64,000 bases of DNA from Caenibius sp. WL (GCF_019803445.1 NZ_CP081844.1:2740501-2804500); one strand, 5' to 3'; positions 8,701-17,539 are shown, numbered from the stretch's first letter. Notes: generated by a model from the sequence alone, not told the origin. Program-made: numbers and translations.

Positions 8701-9079
8701 CCGTGCATTTCCCGGCGCGGTAAACCGGAAACCCACCCATAAAAAATCCCGGCCGATATAAATCGGCCGGGGCAGGGAGAGAGTCACTTAACCGGTCCAG
8801 CCAAGTATTCGATCAATCTATCCTGATAACAGAATCGCAAAACTATTGTTTCTGTCAGTCTGCGATGGGTTGTGGGTCAGTTTGAAATCTGACCCCGCTT
8901 TTTATACGAGCCGCGTTTTGCGGGCTTTGCTTCGGCCTGCTCGACCAGCATCGCAATGTCAGCGATCTCCCGAAGGTGCTCGACCGCCAATCGAATCCTG
9001 CCGTTGCAAATCGACAGCCTCATTCCGGGCTCAAGTGGAACGGTTGATCCTGCGGCCTCAGTCCCTTTACAAATCCGAT
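8701..9079. other. Intergenic region with a hairpin and an inverted repeat, no convincing gene
   Basis: This 379-bp gap before the TetR gene holds the hairpin at 8748-8771 and a 7-bp inverted repeat (GGGTCAG 8874-8880, CTGACCC 8889-8895). A minus-strand reading of about 115 codons covers 8877-9224 but runs into the TetR gene and matches no family I recognise. The region could be the scar of a lost mobile element; nothing in it proves that. Confidence 0.5.
8741..8771 (-). terminator. Hairpin with T-tract on the minus strand
   Basis: A 10-bp perfect stem (8748-8757 with 8762-8771, loop ATAA) is flanked on its left by AAAAAA, giving a T-run after the hairpin when read on the minus strand. No minus-strand gene now ends here, so it is an orphan terminator, or it may weakly stop plus-strand reading from the CurA-type gene 48 bp before. 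Confidence 0.5.
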
Positions 9080-9772
9080 ATGATTGAACCCGATGCCACT
9101 CAACCTCCCGGTCCGCTCGTACGGCCATTGACCCCACGCCAGCAAGAACGCCGAACCCGCATTCTGCGAGTGACCAACGCTCTGCTGGCCCAGCACGGGT
9201 ATGACGCGGTTTCCATGCGGGCAATTGCCGCAGCGGCCGGCGTTGCCGAACGCACGCTGTTCAACATCTACATCAACAAGGACACGCTGATCGCGACCTG
9301 CGCCCGCGAACGGACCGAAGACGTGATCAACGAAGCGTGGGTGAAGGCCGCCGATCCGGGTATCGGCTTCTTCCTTTCTTTGTCCGAAACCTTGTCACGG
9401 CGCACTCTGGAACAGCCCGATGTCGCCCGTGCCCTGGCCCCGGTCCTGATCCAGCATGCGGATATCGTCGGGCTTCATCATGTCTATCGCCGCTATGTCG
9501 GCCGGGCGCTGGATGAACTGGCGCGACAAGGCCTGCTGGAGGAAGACGATATCGATACGCTGACCGGGCTGATCGGGCAGCGAATGGTCAGCGCCGTCAC
9601 CTTGTGGTCCGGACACGGCATGATTGACGATACGCTGGAAACGCAGATGCGGCTGGCGGTCTGCCAGGTGCTGCTACCGCACGCGCACGGCAATTTGCGC
9701 GACTGGTCGCATCAGGAAGCCAGACGGTGTGTTCGTCGGCTGGCACAGGCGGCAATCTCGCCCCTCGCCTAG
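9080..9772 (+). CDS. TetR/AcrR family transcriptional regulator
   Basis: A 230-residue regulator. The N-terminal HTH (RRTRILRVTNALLAQHG, then VSMRAIAAAAGVAERTLFNIYINKDTLI) is textbook TetR; the rest is a ligand-binding helical domain. The ATG at 9080 was chosen because it places the HTH near residue 25; upstream extension is possible but unlike the family. It ends 118 bp before a TonB-dependent receptor gene on the same strand, and two perfect palindromes lie in that gap. It is likely a repressor of the receptor operon, released by an aromatic or terpenoid ligand or its CoA ester (inference). Confidence 0.88.
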   Translation: MIEPDATQPPGPLVRPLTPRQQERRTRILRVTNALLAQHGYDAVSMRAIAAAAGVAERTLFNIYINKDTLIATCARERTEDVINEAWVKAADPGIGFFLSLSETLSRRTLEQPDVARALAPVLIQHADIVGLHHVYRRYVGRALDELARQGLLEEDDIDTLTGLIGQRMVSAVTLWSGHGMIDDTLETQMRLAVCQVLLPHAHGNLRDWSHQEARRCVRRLAQAAISPLA

Positions 9773-9779
9773 CACAAAT

Positions 9780-9809
9780 TGCAGTGCACTGCACTTTTAT
9801 AGCGCTATA
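9780..9809. promoter_or_regulatory. Two perfect palindromes, candidate TetR operators
   Basis: TGCAGTGCACTGCA (9780-9793) is a 14-bp perfect palindrome and TATAGCGCTATA (9798-9809) a 12-bp one, 4 bp apart, just after the TetR gene and about 80-110 bp before the receptor start. Their size and place fit binding of one or two dimers of the neighbouring TetR protein. Confidence 0.5.
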
Positions 9810-9890
9810 GCCTTTCTCCAGACCCGCGATGGGTTCCGGAGGGCAGAAACCGAGAACAGGCCCACTCCGGCATGGGGAAAGGAAGCTTGT

Positions 9891-12326
9891 ATGTCTTTGT
9901 CGGCAGGACACGCCGTGCGCGTCGCACTTCTCGCCACGGTCTTCACTTCAGGCTTTGCGATCACACCAGCCTTTGCACAAGATGCCGCAGGCAGCGAACA
10001 GGCGCAGCAGGGCGGGATCAGCGATATCGTCGTCACTGCCCGCCGACGCGAAGAAAGCGCACAAACCGTACCGGTTTCGGTGACTGCCATCAGCGCCGAA
10101 CAGATTCAGCGCTACGACATGACCAGTCTTGAAAAAATCGCGACCCAGACACCCCAGTTCACCATCGGCCGCGCATCCAACGGATCGGGCGCCCAACTCA
10201 CGCTGCGCGGCATCGGATCCTCCTCCACCTCGATCGGGATCGAACAATCCGTGGCCGTGGTGGTAGATGGCGTTTATTACGGCCAAGGCCGTGTCATCAA
10301 CGAAGGCTTCCTCGATCTCGAAGGGGTCGAAGTGCTCAAGGGGCCGCAATCGCTGTTCTTCGGCAAGAATGCGACGGCGGGCGTTATCTCATTACGCACC
10401 GCGAATCCCACCGCCACACCCGAATTCAAGGCCCAGCTCGGCTATGAATTTGCGGGCAAGGAGCTGGTTGGGGAATTTGTCGGCTCTGGCCCGCTGACCG
10501 ACACTCTTGGTCTGCGCGTGGCATTGCGCGCATCGAACATGACCGGCAGTTATTTCAAGAACCGGGGGATCGACAAAACCTATTCCACTTACGACATCGC
10601 CACCGGCGTCACGACCAATCATTTTGCCCCCGCATATGGTGGCGATAACCCAGGAACGAAGGAATTTCTTGGCCGCGTAACGCTGGCTTACGATCCCGGC
10701 GATCGCTTCAAATTCACGCTGAAAGCCAATGCTTCGGCTTCCGACGCCGATAACAACAGTTGGAACTACGGCTTGTTCAACTGCGCAGGCGACAACTACG
10801 CGCTGAATGCCGCCATCCCGTGCCAGCGCAAATTCAATATCTACCAGAATTACTTCCCCGAGGATCTGGCAGGCACCAATCCTTTCTCCAAGAAAAGCGG
10901 CGCGCTGTATAACAAGTATCGCAGTTGGGCGATCACCGGAACGGCAGAGTATGCCTTCGATGACGTCAGTCTCACCTGGGTGACGAACTACAATCGTAAC
11001 ACCAACCGCTGGGCCTGCGATTGCACGTTCGTTTCGTCCGATCTCGCCGCGGCCCCATCGACCGAAAAATCGATCTATCATGCGTTCTCGACCGAACTGC
11101 GCGCGCAGACCAGCTTCGATGGCCCGCTGAACCTGCTGGTCGGCGGCTATTATCAGAAGACCAAGCGCAATCATTTCCAGTCCGGCGCATTCGGCAATAT
11201 CGAAGATTCGACCGCACCGGCCGATTTCCGGTATCTCGGGTATTTCAAGCGGTCGGAAACCGATGGGGAAACACTCTCCGCTTATGGCCAGGTGAGCTGG
11301 ACCATTCTGCCCAAACTCGAGGCGACCGGCGGCGTCCGCTATATTCATGAAACCAAGGACAGTTATCTCGTCCAGCCCTATGTGAACGGCGCGCTTCAGG
11401 CATTGTTCGTCCAAGACAAGACGATTTATGGCGATCAGACTTTCAACGACTGGTCACCGGAATTCACGCTGACCTGGACCCCGAATGAGCAGATCACCGT
11501 CTATGGCGCCTACAAGACGGCCTACAAGTCCGGCGGTTTCTCCAACTCCGGCTTTGTCAGCATAGGAACGATCCCCAGCGATGTCGCCTTCGCCCCGGAA
11601 AAGGCGCGCGGGTTCGAAGCTGGCATCAAGACGATGCTGGCGGATCGGCAGTTGCGGCTGAATCTTGGCGTTTACAGCTACAAATACGTCAATCTCCAGG
11701 TGGACTTCTTCAATTCACAAACGTTCGCCTTTATCACCACCAACGCCGGTTCGGCCCGTACCAAAGGTGTGGAACTCGAATTCGAATTCGCCCCCCGCGC
11801 CGTTCCCGGCCTCAACCTTCACGGCACGGCCAATTACAATCGCGCACGCTATCTCAACTACATCGCCCCCTGCTATGGCGGGCAATCGATCGCACAAGGG
11901 TGCGATATCCTGTTCCAGGGCGCCCCCGGGCAGGACCTGAGCGGCGCGCCCACGGCAGTGGCTCCGAAATGGACCGCATCGCTGGGCGTTTCGTATGAAA
12001 CAGAGGTCAGCGACGGCACCGCGCTCGGCTTCTCGCTCGATAGCCGATACTCCGATTCCTACCTCGCTTCGGGCTTCGCGCATCCTCTGTCGAAACAGCC
12101 CGCCTATCTCACTCTCGACGGTTCCATCCGGGTCAAGTTCCAGGACGCGCGTTACGAACTGGCGCTGATCGGCAAGAATCTCACCAACCGTTACATAGTT
12201 GGCGGCGCAGTGGATGCCCCCAACACCGGCGCGGGCACGGGAACCAATAACGCAATCATGGCCGATCAAGTCGGTTTCGTGTCTCTCCCACGCACTGTCC
12301 AGCTTCAGGCAACAGTGCGCTTCTGA
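9891..12326 (+). CDS. TonB-dependent outer-membrane receptor
   Basis: An 811-residue receptor. The start at 9891 follows GGAAAGGA and gives a clear signal peptide ending in AFA before QDAAG. The TonB box region is SDIVVTARRREE, followed by a plug domain (VPVSVTAISAEQIQ ... LTLRGIG ... VEVLKGPQSLFFGKNATAGV) and a long beta-barrel ending in an aromatic residue (QATVRF). There is no N-terminal signalling extension, so it is not a FecA-type transducer. It probably imports the hydrophobic substrate of the surrounding catabolic cluster, and a terminator follows it. Confidence 0.95.
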   Translation: MSLSAGHAVRVALLATVFTSGFAITPAFAQDAAGSEQAQQGGISDIVVTARRREESAQTVPVSVTAISAEQIQRYDMTSLEKIATQTPQFTIGRASNGSGAQLTLRGIGSSSTSIGIEQSVAVVVDGVYYGQGRVINEGFLDLEGVEVLKGPQSLFFGKNATAGVISLRTANPTATPEFKAQLGYEFAGKELVGEFVGSGPLTDTLGLRVALRASNMTGSYFKNRGIDKTYSTYDIATGVTTNHFAPAYGGDNPGTKEFLGRVTLAYDPGDRFKFTLKANASASDADNNSWNYGLFNCAGDNYALNAAIPCQRKFNIYQNYFPEDLAGTNPFSKKSGALYNKYRSWAITGTAEYAFDDVSLTWVTNYNRNTNRWACDCTFVSSDLAAAPSTEKSIYHAFSTELRAQTSFDGPLNLLVGGYYQKTKRNHFQSGAFGNIEDSTAPADFRYLGYFKRSETDGETLSAYGQVSWTILPKLEATGGVRYIHETKDSYLVQPYVNGALQALFVQDKTIYGDQTFNDWSPEFTLTWTPNEQITVYGAYKTAYKSGGFSNSGFVSIGTIPSDVAFAPEKARGFEAGIKTMLADRQLRLNLGVYSYKYVNLQVDFFNSQTFAFITTNAGSARTKGVELEFEFAPRAVPGLNLHGTANYNRARYLNYIAPCYGGQSIAQGCDILFQGAPGQDLSGAPTAVAPKWTASLGVSYETEVSDGTALGFSLDSRYSDSYLASGFAHPLSKQPAYLTLDGSIRVKFQDARYELALIGKNLTNRYIVGGAVDAPNTGAGTGTNNAIMADQVGFVSLPRTVQLQATVRF

Positions 12327-12330
12327 AGCC

Positions 12331-12370
12331 TGCGGCCGGCGGGACAATCCTCCCGCTGGCCGCATTTTTT
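12331..12370 (+). terminator. Rho-independent terminator
   Basis: Stem TGCGGCCGGCGGGA (12331-12344) pairs with TCCCGCTGGCCGCA (12351-12364) with one G-T pair, followed by TTTTTT. It lies 5 bp after the receptor gene and so separates it, at least partly, from the SnoaL-SDR-GMC genes. Confidence 0.9.
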
Positions 12371-12395
12371 CGGATCAAGCGACAAGGAAGCAGCG

Positions 12396-12920
12396 ATGAC
12401 CGATCTCGCCACATTGATTGCCAAGGATGAAATTCGCGATCTGTGCGCACGCTACATGCGCGGGCAGGACCGGCTGGATCATGCCTTGCAGCTTGCCACG
12501 TTCTGGCCGGACGCCACCACCGATTACGGCATCTTCAAGGGCAGCGGGCCGGCCTTCGTCGATTTCGCGCAGGAACTGCTCGCCACACACAGCGCCAATC
12601 AGCATCTGATCGGCCAACACCTCATCACTTTCGACAGCGACACGCCCGATCGCGCTTATGGCGAAGTCTATTACTATGCCTTTCATCGCATCGTCGAAGA
12701 AAGCGGCCCTACCGATATGGTGATCTCAGGGCGTTACCTTGATCGATATGAGCGCCGCGGCGGGGAATGGCGCTTCGCCCACCGCACTGAGCTGGTCGAT
12801 TGGGTGCGCAAGGAAGCAGCCGCCGACAGCATTCTCGCCACCGATCTCGCGGCCTGTCTTCTTGGCCGCCACGACACGCAGGACCGGTCTTATGACCGTG
12901 CCTGGCTCGCCACCGCTTGA
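12396..12920 (+). CDS. SnoaL-like / NTF2-fold protein
   Basis: A 174-residue protein with the pattern of SnoaL-like domains related to bile-acid 7-alpha-dehydratase and dioxygenase small subunits: an N-terminal helix (KDEIRDLCARYMRGQDRLDHALQ), a WPDATTDYGIFKGSG loop, paired strands with HLIGQHLITFD and a closing GEWRFAHRTELVDW. GACAAGGAAGC provides a ribosome site. Its stop is 17 bp before the GTG of the next SDR. It probably catalyses dehydration or isomerisation in the same pathway as that SDR; the substrate is unknown. Confidence 0.8.
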   Translation: MTDLATLIAKDEIRDLCARYMRGQDRLDHALQLATFWPDATTDYGIFKGSGPAFVDFAQELLATHSANQHLIGQHLITFDSDTPDRAYGEVYYYAFHRIVEESGPTDMVISGRYLDRYERRGGEWRFAHRTELVDWVRKEAAADSILATDLAACLLGRHDTQDRSYDRAWLATA

Positions 12921-12937
12921 CCGGAGTATTGCTTGCC

Positions 12938-13699
12938 GTGACCCAATCTGTCTCCAAAACCATGATCGTCACTGGCGCGGCTTCCGCAGGGGGGCTCGGT
13001 TTCGCCACGGCCCGCCTGCTCGCACAGGAAGGGCATACGGTTTACCTTACCGATCTGGATGGCGATGCTGCCGCAGCCAGAGCAGAAGAACTGCGTGCAT
13101 CAGGCTTCACCGCCACGGGGCTGGCGCAGGATGTCACAGATGAAGCGGGGTGGCGCGCCCTCGTCGCACGTGTCACCACCGAAACCAGCCGCATTGACGG
13201 GCTCGTCAACAACGCCGGCATCGCGGTTCTCCGGTGGATGGCCGATCTCGATCCGGCGAGCTGGGACCGCCAGATCGACGTCAATCTGAAGAGCGTCTAT
13301 CTCGGCTGCCGCGCTGTTCTTCCGATCATGGAAGCGCAAGGTTCCGGTGCAATCGTCAATCTTTCATCCATTGCGGGGCTGGTTGGCATCCCGGGTGCAT
13401 CCGCCTACGCCGCGAGCAAAGGGGGCGTACGCCTCTATTCCAAATCGATTGCACTGGAAGTCGCGGCCAAGGGAATTCGCGTCAATTCCGTGCATCCGGG
13501 GGTGATCTGGACCGATATGCAAAAGGTCGCGATCGAGGATAACCCGGCACAGTATGATGCGATCAACGCCAGTATTCCGATGAAGCGGATGGGCGAGCCG
13601 GACGATATCGGCAACATGATCGCCTTCCTGCTTTCGGATCGCGCCAAGTACGTGACCGGCGGCGAGTTCGTTGTCGATGGGGGCCTTACCGCGCAGTAA
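12938..13699 (+). CDS. SDR family oxidoreductase
   Basis: A classical SDR with the cofactor motif TGAASAGGLG, NNAGIA, NLSSIAG, YAASK active site and the end FVVDGGLTAQ. The GTG start at 12938 follows GGAG by 11 bases and gives 253 residues. TTG starts at 12917 and 12929 are possible but less well placed. An aspartate after the second strand (TDLDGDAA) points to NAD(H). It follows the SnoaL-fold gene closely and precedes the GMC oxidoreductase, forming a likely operon. Confidence 0.88.
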   Translation: MTQSVSKTMIVTGAASAGGLGFATARLLAQEGHTVYLTDLDGDAAAARAEELRASGFTATGLAQDVTDEAGWRALVARVTTETSRIDGLVNNAGIAVLRWMADLDPASWDRQIDVNLKSVYLGCRAVLPIMEAQGSGAIVNLSSIAGLVGIPGASAYAASKGGVRLYSKSIALEVAAKGIRVNSVHPGVIWTDMQKVAIEDNPAQYDAINASIPMKRMGEPDDIGNMIAFLLSDRAKYVTGGEFVVDGGLTAQ

Positions 13700-13779
13700 A
13701 CCGACCTCTTCCATCCCTGTTTTTTAAGACAGGCGCGCAATCGCACCGGGCTGATACCTCTCTGCGTGGTGAGGATGAA

Positions 13780-15414
13780 ATGAAAGAGACCTGGGATTAT
13801 ATCATCGTCGGCGCAGGCTCAGCCGGCTGCGTCATGGCGGAGCGGCTCAGCGCCGATGGCAAGTCCACCGTTCTGGTGCTGGAAGCCGGAGGAGAGAACG
13901 ACAGCTTCTGGGTCACTCTCCCCAAAGGCGTCGCCAAACTGGTCCAGAAACCCGAGCATATGTGGATGTACCCGGTCGCCCAGCCGCGTGAGGAAGGCGG
14001 GCCGCAGAATGAAGTCTGGATTCGCGGCAAGGGTCTTGGCGGTTCGTCCTCCATCAACGGAATGATCTGGAGCCGGGGTGAACTGGCCGACTATGACGCC
14101 TGGGAAAGCGAAGCGGGCGCCGTGGGCTGGAACGGTAAAACGATGACGGCAGCCTTCCTTGAACTGGAAGATCATGCCGCAGGCCCCTCATCACTGCGTG
14201 GCGCTGGCGGCCGGGTCCATGTCGATCCCGCGTGTTACACCTATCCCCTTGCCGACCGCATGATCGAGGCAGGGGAAGCCATCGGCCTCAGGCATGTAGA
14301 CGATCTGAACGGCAGCACCGGCCCGCGCGTCGGCCTGTTCAGCCACAATATCCGCAAGGGGAAACGCGAATCCGCCTCGCGCACCTATCTCGCCGCCGCC
14401 CGCAAGCGTCCGAATGTGGCGGTCGTTACTCACGCCATGGCCGATCGCATCGTGTTCGACGGCACGCGTGCCGTAGCGGTCGAAGCGACAGTGAATGGCC
14501 AGCCACGCCGTTTTCCATGTTCCGGTGAAATCATTATTTCGGCAGGCGCCATGGAAAGCCCGCTGTTGCTGCAACGCTCTGGCATTGGCGATGCACAGCG
14601 CTTGCAGGCTGCCGGCATTCCGGTCGTGGTCCACTCGCCCGATGTTGGCGAACGTATGATCGAACATCTCTCGATTTCCATCCCCTATCGCCTGACAAAG
14701 GGGAGCGGCACGAACAAGAGCTTCTTTGGCATCGGCGCGGCCATGGCGATGCTGCGCTATCTCGTCCGGCACGATGGGATCATGGCCACAGGGCCATTCG
14801 AAGTCGGCGCCTTCCTGAATGTTACCCATCCCGACGGCAGAACGGACGCCCAGCTTTATCTCGGCGGCTATACGTTCAAGATCGAAGACAATAACCCGGT
14901 TCCTCTCGACAAGATCGATCCAAGGCCGGGCATTACCATCTACGGACAGCTCCTGCGCCTCACCAGCGAGAGTTCGATCCGTGCAACGGGGCCCTCGCCG
15001 GCCTCTTTACCGGACATCCGGCACAATTTTCTTTCCACCGAACATGACCGCGCATCTGCCATAGCGCTGATCCGCGCCATGCGTGCGTTCATCGCAGCCC
15101 CACCGCTGGGTGACATGGTAGGGCCCGAAGTCGTCCCCGGCACACAAGTTGAGAGCGATGAAGATATTCTCACCGCATTCCGCAAACTTTCGACGTGTGG
15201 GCTCCACGCAATCCGGTCCTGCCGCATGGGCGGCGATCCCGATGCCGTGGTCGATCCGCGCCTTCGCGTAAACGGTGTTCAGGGCTTGCGGATCGCGGAT
15301 TGTTCCGTGATCCCCTGGCATGTCACCGGCAATACCAATGCCCCTGCCATGGCCATCGGGTTGCGCGGTGCGGACCTTATCCTCCAAGACAGGAACAAGT
15401 CCGGCCAAGCTTAA
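13780..15414 (+). CDS. GMC family FAD oxidoreductase (choline-dehydrogenase type)
   Basis: A 544-residue glucose-methanol-choline oxidoreductase. The N terminus has DYIIVGAGSAGCVMAERL and VLVLEAGG for ADP binding, then GKGLGGSSSINGM (GMC signature 1), ISAGAMESPLLLQRSGIG (signature 2) and a C-terminal HAIRSCRMG ... NTNAPAMAIG block with the catalytic His-region. No signal peptide is seen, so it is cytoplasmic. It oxidises a primary or secondary alcohol and passes electrons to a quinone or oxygen. It lies 80 bp after the SDR and may act on a side-chain or ring hydroxyl in the same pathway. Confidence 0.92.
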   Translation: MKETWDYIIVGAGSAGCVMAERLSADGKSTVLVLEAGGENDSFWVTLPKGVAKLVQKPEHMWMYPVAQPREEGGPQNEVWIRGKGLGGSSSINGMIWSRGELADYDAWESEAGAVGWNGKTMTAAFLELEDHAAGPSSLRGAGGRVHVDPACYTYPLADRMIEAGEAIGLRHVDDLNGSTGPRVGLFSHNIRKGKRESASRTYLAAARKRPNVAVVTHAMADRIVFDGTRAVAVEATVNGQPRRFPCSGEIIISAGAMESPLLLQRSGIGDAQRLQAAGIPVVVHSPDVGERMIEHLSISIPYRLTKGSGTNKSFFGIGAAMAMLRYLVRHDGIMATGPFEVGAFLNVTHPDGRTDAQLYLGGYTFKIEDNNPVPLDKIDPRPGITIYGQLLRLTSESSIRATGPSPASLPDIRHNFLSTEHDRASAIALIRAMRAFIAAPPLGDMVGPEVVPGTQVESDEDILTAFRKLSTCGLHAIRSCRMGGDPDAVVDPRLRVNGVQGLRIADCSVIPWHVTGNTNAPAMAIGLRGADLILQDRNKSGQA

Positions 15415-15511
15415 GGCCTATCGGTCAGATTCTACGCTTACCTACTGATACTATTGCTAGGTTGCCATCGACAGGATGCTGGCCGACGAAGAGTATCGAA
15501 GAGGTAGCCCC

Positions 15512-15874
15512 ATGTCGAAGCAAAGCGAATTCGATCCGGTAGCCACATGGCAGAACATGATTTCCCAATGGGAACGGCAACTCAATGAATTGTCGGCCAA
15601 AATCAGTTCCAACGAAGTATTCGCCGGCTCCATGAATCAAGCCACCAAGCTGTCCATGACGACACGCAAGAGCATGGAGAACAATCTCAACCGCCTCGTG
15701 CAATCGATGCAGTTCGCGACCCAAACGCAGATGAGCGAGGCACTCGATCGGCTGGACCATATCGAACAGAAGCTCGACGCTATCGCTGCGGCACTTCCTT
15801 CGAATACCGCGTCATCCAAGCCCTCTCCAGCCCCTCCACGGCGCACACGCAAGCCTGCCGGGCCTGCCGCTTGA
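15512..15874 (+). CDS. phaR: PhaR/PhaE-like PHA synthase accessory subunit
   Basis: A 120-residue protein beginning at ATG 15512 after GAAGAGGT. The N-terminal half (FDPVATWQNMISQWERQL ... EVFAGSMNQATKL) resembles, from memory, the PhaR subunit of Bacillus class IV PHA synthases (FDPMKAWQDM ... QWEGQL). The middle is amphipathic helix and likely coiled coil (DRLDHIEQKLDAIAAAL), and the tail is rich in Ala, Pro, Lys and Arg. It overlaps the start of the PhaC-like gene, the arrangement expected for a synthase heterodimer. PhaE of class III systems is the alternative name. The symbol is given on resemblance, not proof. Confidence 0.65.
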   Translation: MSKQSEFDPVATWQNMISQWERQLNELSAKISSNEVFAGSMNQATKLSMTTRKSMENNLNRLVQSMQFATQTQMSEALDRLDHIEQKLDAIAAALPSNTASSKPSPAPPRRTRKPAGPAA

Positions 15875-16956
15875 CAGGCCAGCCGGATACGGGCGCAACC
15901 GCCTCCATCGGCGATCGGGTACGCCGCGAAGCAGAGCGCGCAATCCAGCGCAATCTCAAGGGTCTGGAGTTTCTCACCGCACCGCGCCAATCGGTCGGCG
16001 CAATGGCAAGCGATCTGCTGATCCGTCGCGGCACGATGGCTTTCTACCGCTATCGCCCCGTTGCCGAAGAAGTTTACCGCGTGCCTCTGCTGATGGTCAC
16101 GCCCCCCAGTAACAAAGGTTACATCTTTGATCTGGCGAACGGGCAGAGCTTCTTCGAATTCATGCTTCATCGCGGCTACGACATTTATCTGCTGGACTGG
16201 ATGCCGCCACGGGCCGACGAGGCCGAACTGGGTATCGAACACTATGTGCTCGATTTCATTGCCCAATGCGCAGAGCATATCGCGGACGAAACGGGTGAAC
16301 GCGAACTGACGATCAGCGGTTATTGCATGGGGGGCACTCTTGCCGTGCTCTATGCCGCGCTGGCCGGGGCAGGCCGTATCGCCAACCTACTTTGCTTCAC
16401 CACACCGATCGATTTTCACCACATGCACCTGTTTCGCGCCTGGGCTGACAAAGCGCATTTCGATGTCGATCAACTCGTTGACGCACTGGGCATCATTCCC
16501 CCTGAACTGATGCTGGGGGCATTCGATCTGATGCGTCCGGCTAATCGAACCGCAGGGATGATGCATCTCTGGGCGAACATGTGGAACGATGACTTCGTCA
16601 AATCCTATCGAATGTTCGACCGCTGGGGCGCCGAAACGCTGCCTATGCCCGGACGGTATTTCCGCCAGATCATCAAACAGTTGCTTTGGGACAATGCCCT
16701 GCTGGAAGGGCGAATGCAGGTCGGTGGGCGGCATGTGGATCTTAGTGCCATCACGGCCCCCATCCTCAGCATCGTTGCCGAACATGATCACGTGGTCGCA
16801 CGCGAAGCGGCCGCGCCCCTTCTGAACATGACTGGATCCCAGGATTGCGAGGAAATTCTGAGCAAAGGCGGCCATGTGAGCGTGGTCGCCGGCGCCAGTG
16901 CGGTGCGGCGCCTGTGGCCTTCGATCGACGAATGGCTCGGCAAAAGGTCGGTATAG
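15871..16956 (+). CDS. phaC: PHA synthase catalytic subunit, class III/IV size
   Basis: A 361-residue alpha/beta hydrolase-fold protein matching class III/IV PHA synthases in length (class I enzymes are near 590). The lipase-like box is GYCMGG with cysteine in the nucleophile place (Cys152); Asp306 in AEHDHV and His335 in GGHVSVV complete the triad. PLLMVTPPSNKGYIFDL and LLDWMPP are further PhaC hallmarks. It starts at a TTG overlapping the stop of the PhaR-like gene (TTGA). It polymerises 3-hydroxyacyl-CoA at the granule surface, and could store acyl-CoA derived from the adjacent catabolic genes. Confidence 0.85.
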   Translation: MTGQPDTGATASIGDRVRREAERAIQRNLKGLEFLTAPRQSVGAMASDLLIRRGTMAFYRYRPVAEEVYRVPLLMVTPPSNKGYIFDLANGQSFFEFMLHRGYDIYLLDWMPPRADEAELGIEHYVLDFIAQCAEHIADETGERELTISGYCMGGTLAVLYAALAGAGRIANLLCFTTPIDFHHMHLFRAWADKAHFDVDQLVDALGIIPPELMLGAFDLMRPANRTAGMMHLWANMWNDDFVKSYRMFDRWGAETLPMPGRYFRQIIKQLLWDNALLEGRMQVGGRHVDLSAITAPILSIVAEHDHVVAREAAAPLLNMTGSQDCEEILSKGGHVSVVAGASAVRRLWPSIDEWLGKRSV

Positions 16957-16958
16957 GG

Positions 16959-17516
16959 ATGACTATGGTGACGACGAACGATCAGGCTTTCGAAGCGCGG
17001 GCCATGACTGCGGACGATGTCCCCGCGATCCTCGCTTTCGCTGCCCGGCTGCCTGTAACCGACTTGCTGTTCCTGCAACGTGATATCCGTGTCGAAAAAG
17101 TTGTGACAGCTTGGGCCAAACAGAACGAGCGCGGACTGATACGCAGCCTGCTGGCGTTTTCCGATGGCCAGCTCATCGGATGTGCCGCCGTCGTTCGCGA
17201 TGCCTTGAGCTGGTCTCCACATGTCGCGGAAATTCGCATTCTGGTGGCGCCTGAAAGCCGCCGTGGCGGCATAGGCAGGCGGCTTGCGCAGGAAGCTTTC
17301 GCACTGGCGCTAACCGACAACACCGAAAAGCTGATCGTGAGCATTGTACCCGAACAAAGGGGGGCCATCGCATTGTTCGAGGAGATGGGCTTCTCTGCGG
17401 AAGCATTGCTGCGCGATCATGTCCGCGATGCGGATGGTGTGAAACACGATATTGCGATTCTGAGCATCGACCTTCTACGCCAAGGCAGCCAGCGCTTGGC
17501 ATACGGGTTGGGCTAA
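16959..17516 (+). CDS. GNAT family N-acetyltransferase
   Basis: A 185-residue GNAT protein with the acetyl-CoA pyrophosphate-binding loop RRGGIGRRL preceded by the strand AEIRILVAPES, and a late segment EQRGAIALFEEMGFSAEALLRDHVRD typical of the fold. The ATG lies 2 bases after the PhaC-like stop, so it belongs to the same operon. The acceptor (small amine, peptide or protein lysine) cannot be told. A role in controlling acyl-CoA flux or the synthase is only a guess from position. Confidence 0.85.
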   Translation: MTMVTTNDQAFEARAMTADDVPAILAFAARLPVTDLLFLQRDIRVEKVVTAWAKQNERGLIRSLLAFSDGQLIGCAAVVRDALSWSPHVAEIRILVAPESRRGGIGRRLAQEAFALALTDNTEKLIVSIVPEQRGAIALFEEMGFSAEALLRDHVRDADGVKHDIAILSIDLLRQGSQRLAYGLG

Positions 17517-17539
17517 GGTCACGTCAGCAAGGTATCTCG

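Noticed and set aside
8877-9224. A minus-strand 115-codon frame before and inside the TetR gene
   Set aside because: It overlaps the TetR HTH, lacks a ribosome site and matches no family; a transposase-remnant reading could not be supported.
10392-11414. A minus-strand reading of 340 codons inside the first TonB receptor gene
   Set aside because: It is antisense to the receptor barrel and has no recognisable protein pattern.
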